Below the pieces are notes generated by a model. The model saw only the letters and a program-made list of their open reading frames with translations, was not told the origin of the DNA and did no database searches. 64,000 nucleotides of DNA from Atherix ibis (lineage: Eukaryota; Arthropoda; Insecta; Diptera; Athericidae), in the NCBI GenBank assembly GCA_958298945.1, contig OY282607.1:55281020-55345019 (forward strand), read 5' to 3'. Positions 63,245 to 64,000 of this stretch are shown here, piece after piece; the stretch's first letter is position 1, and the number at the start of each line of letters is the position of its first letter. A program made the position numbers and the translations under genes.

Positions 63245-64000
63245 GTAATGTTTCGAAATATCACAATTCATTTGGTTTTTGCCAATATTTGTTGGATCTT
63301 GACAGTTTTTTCTGGTAGTTTCCAAAAATTTAAATTTGTTTGCGGAAAGAAGTAAAATGAATAATTAAAAAAGTCTTGTACTTTTTAGCTAAAAATTGTA
63401 GCTGTACCAATCTCAATAGAAGCTCTACCAAAAATCAAAAGAAGAAATAATAATAATAAATTAAATTCCAACTGAAATCGTAAGAGTTAAATTCTTCATT
63501 TTCGATTGCGTGCAAAAAATTTGCTGCCCAAAATCACTACTGAATTCGATCAGCAGAAATTTTACAGAAAAAAATTAAGTATAAAAAATTTTATTTAGAA
63601 AAAATTTTTGGGTTATTTTGGGCAGAATCATTTTAAAAAAATGAAACGAATTCATTCCAATCTAAACTTATAAAAATTAAATCAAATTCAAATCAATAAA
63701 ATTTAATTTTTTTCTAGTTTTTAAAATCCTTTTTGGCGACATTTTTGTTAGTTGAAATTCGGTTTAAATGTATAACCTGAAAAGATTAAAAAATACATGG
63801 ATAGGCCCGAACATCCGATTTTCGTATATGTATACGCAATTGTCTGTATGAATTATTGCAAAAGCGGCGATAAATTGTACTGCTTGCATATATTTGTGTA
63901 GTTTTTTTATGTAGACATGACAACCACTAACATCTAGTTTTCGTTACAGACATTTATTATATTCCAAAAGCACTATTAATATTCATATTAACTCATTTAT
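63245..64000. other. Gene-free central stretch, unit 4 (partial)
   Basis: Nearly identical to unit 1 from 8632 on; nothing recognisable. Confidence 0.6.

Larger units (their letters stand above)
60011..64000 (+). repeat. Central segment C4 (forward, cut by window end)
   Basis: Same order as C1. The window ends within the gene-free part, so the Helitron-like relic and the R arm of this unit are not seen. Confidence 0.85.

Overview
The window looks like insect (arthropod) nuclear DNA. It is AT-rich, has no bacterial-style operons, and holds eukaryotic transposons: Ty1/copia, DD34D mariner, other IS630-Tc1-mariner (ITm) relics, a LINE relic and a Helitron-like relic. It also holds a small two-exon gene with consensus GT/AG splice sites. 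No tRNA, rRNA or CRISPR was recognised. All assignments come from reading the sequence by eye.

The whole window is one array of about 17 kb units arranged as large inverted repeats. Each unit has four parts: a 689-bp spacer (J), a left arm (L, about 5.1 kb), a central segment (C, about 6.4-6.5 kb), and a right arm (R, about 4.9 kb) that is the reverse complement of L. Layout: J01 partial 1-302; arm1 L 303-5398; C1 5399-11938; arm2 R 11939-16885; J12 16886-17574 (inverted); arm3 R 17575-22510; C2 22511-27881 (inverted); copia element 27882-32470; arm4 L 32471-37172; J23 37173-37861; arm5 L 37862-42932; C3 42933-49283; arm6 R 49284-54223; J34 54224-54912; arm7 L 54913-60010; C4 60011-64000 (cut by the window). 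Units 1, 3 and 4 face one way. In unit 2 the centre, its arms and spacer J12 are flipped.

Each arm, from the J side inward, carries: a two-exon 127-codon gene resembling the C-terminal two thirds of the USP7 MATH/TRAF domain; about 1 kb with no recognised gene; a broken ITm transposase (T1); an unidentified 122-codon frame; a LINE reverse-transcriptase relic ending at a 33-bp-stem hairpin; a second ITm transposase relic on the other strand (T2); and a transposase N-terminus fragment (T3). Each centre carries an L-side-only insert, a diverged copy of J split by a dead mariner, about 2 kb with nothing recognised, and a Helitron-like fragment.

Nothing here looks like a metabolic pathway or operon. 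What unites the window is its architecture. L and R arms differ consistently in their inner parts but are homogenised in their outer parts, and markers beside J12 show that spacer and centre have flipped by crossing-over between inverted arms. The only candidate host-type gene is the amplified MATH minigene: seven copies, one with a stop codon. Its placement in long inverted repeats would make any read-through transcript a long hairpin RNA. A recent copia insertion in unit 2 has since lost more than half of one LTR together with about 1.6 kb of adjacent unit sequence.
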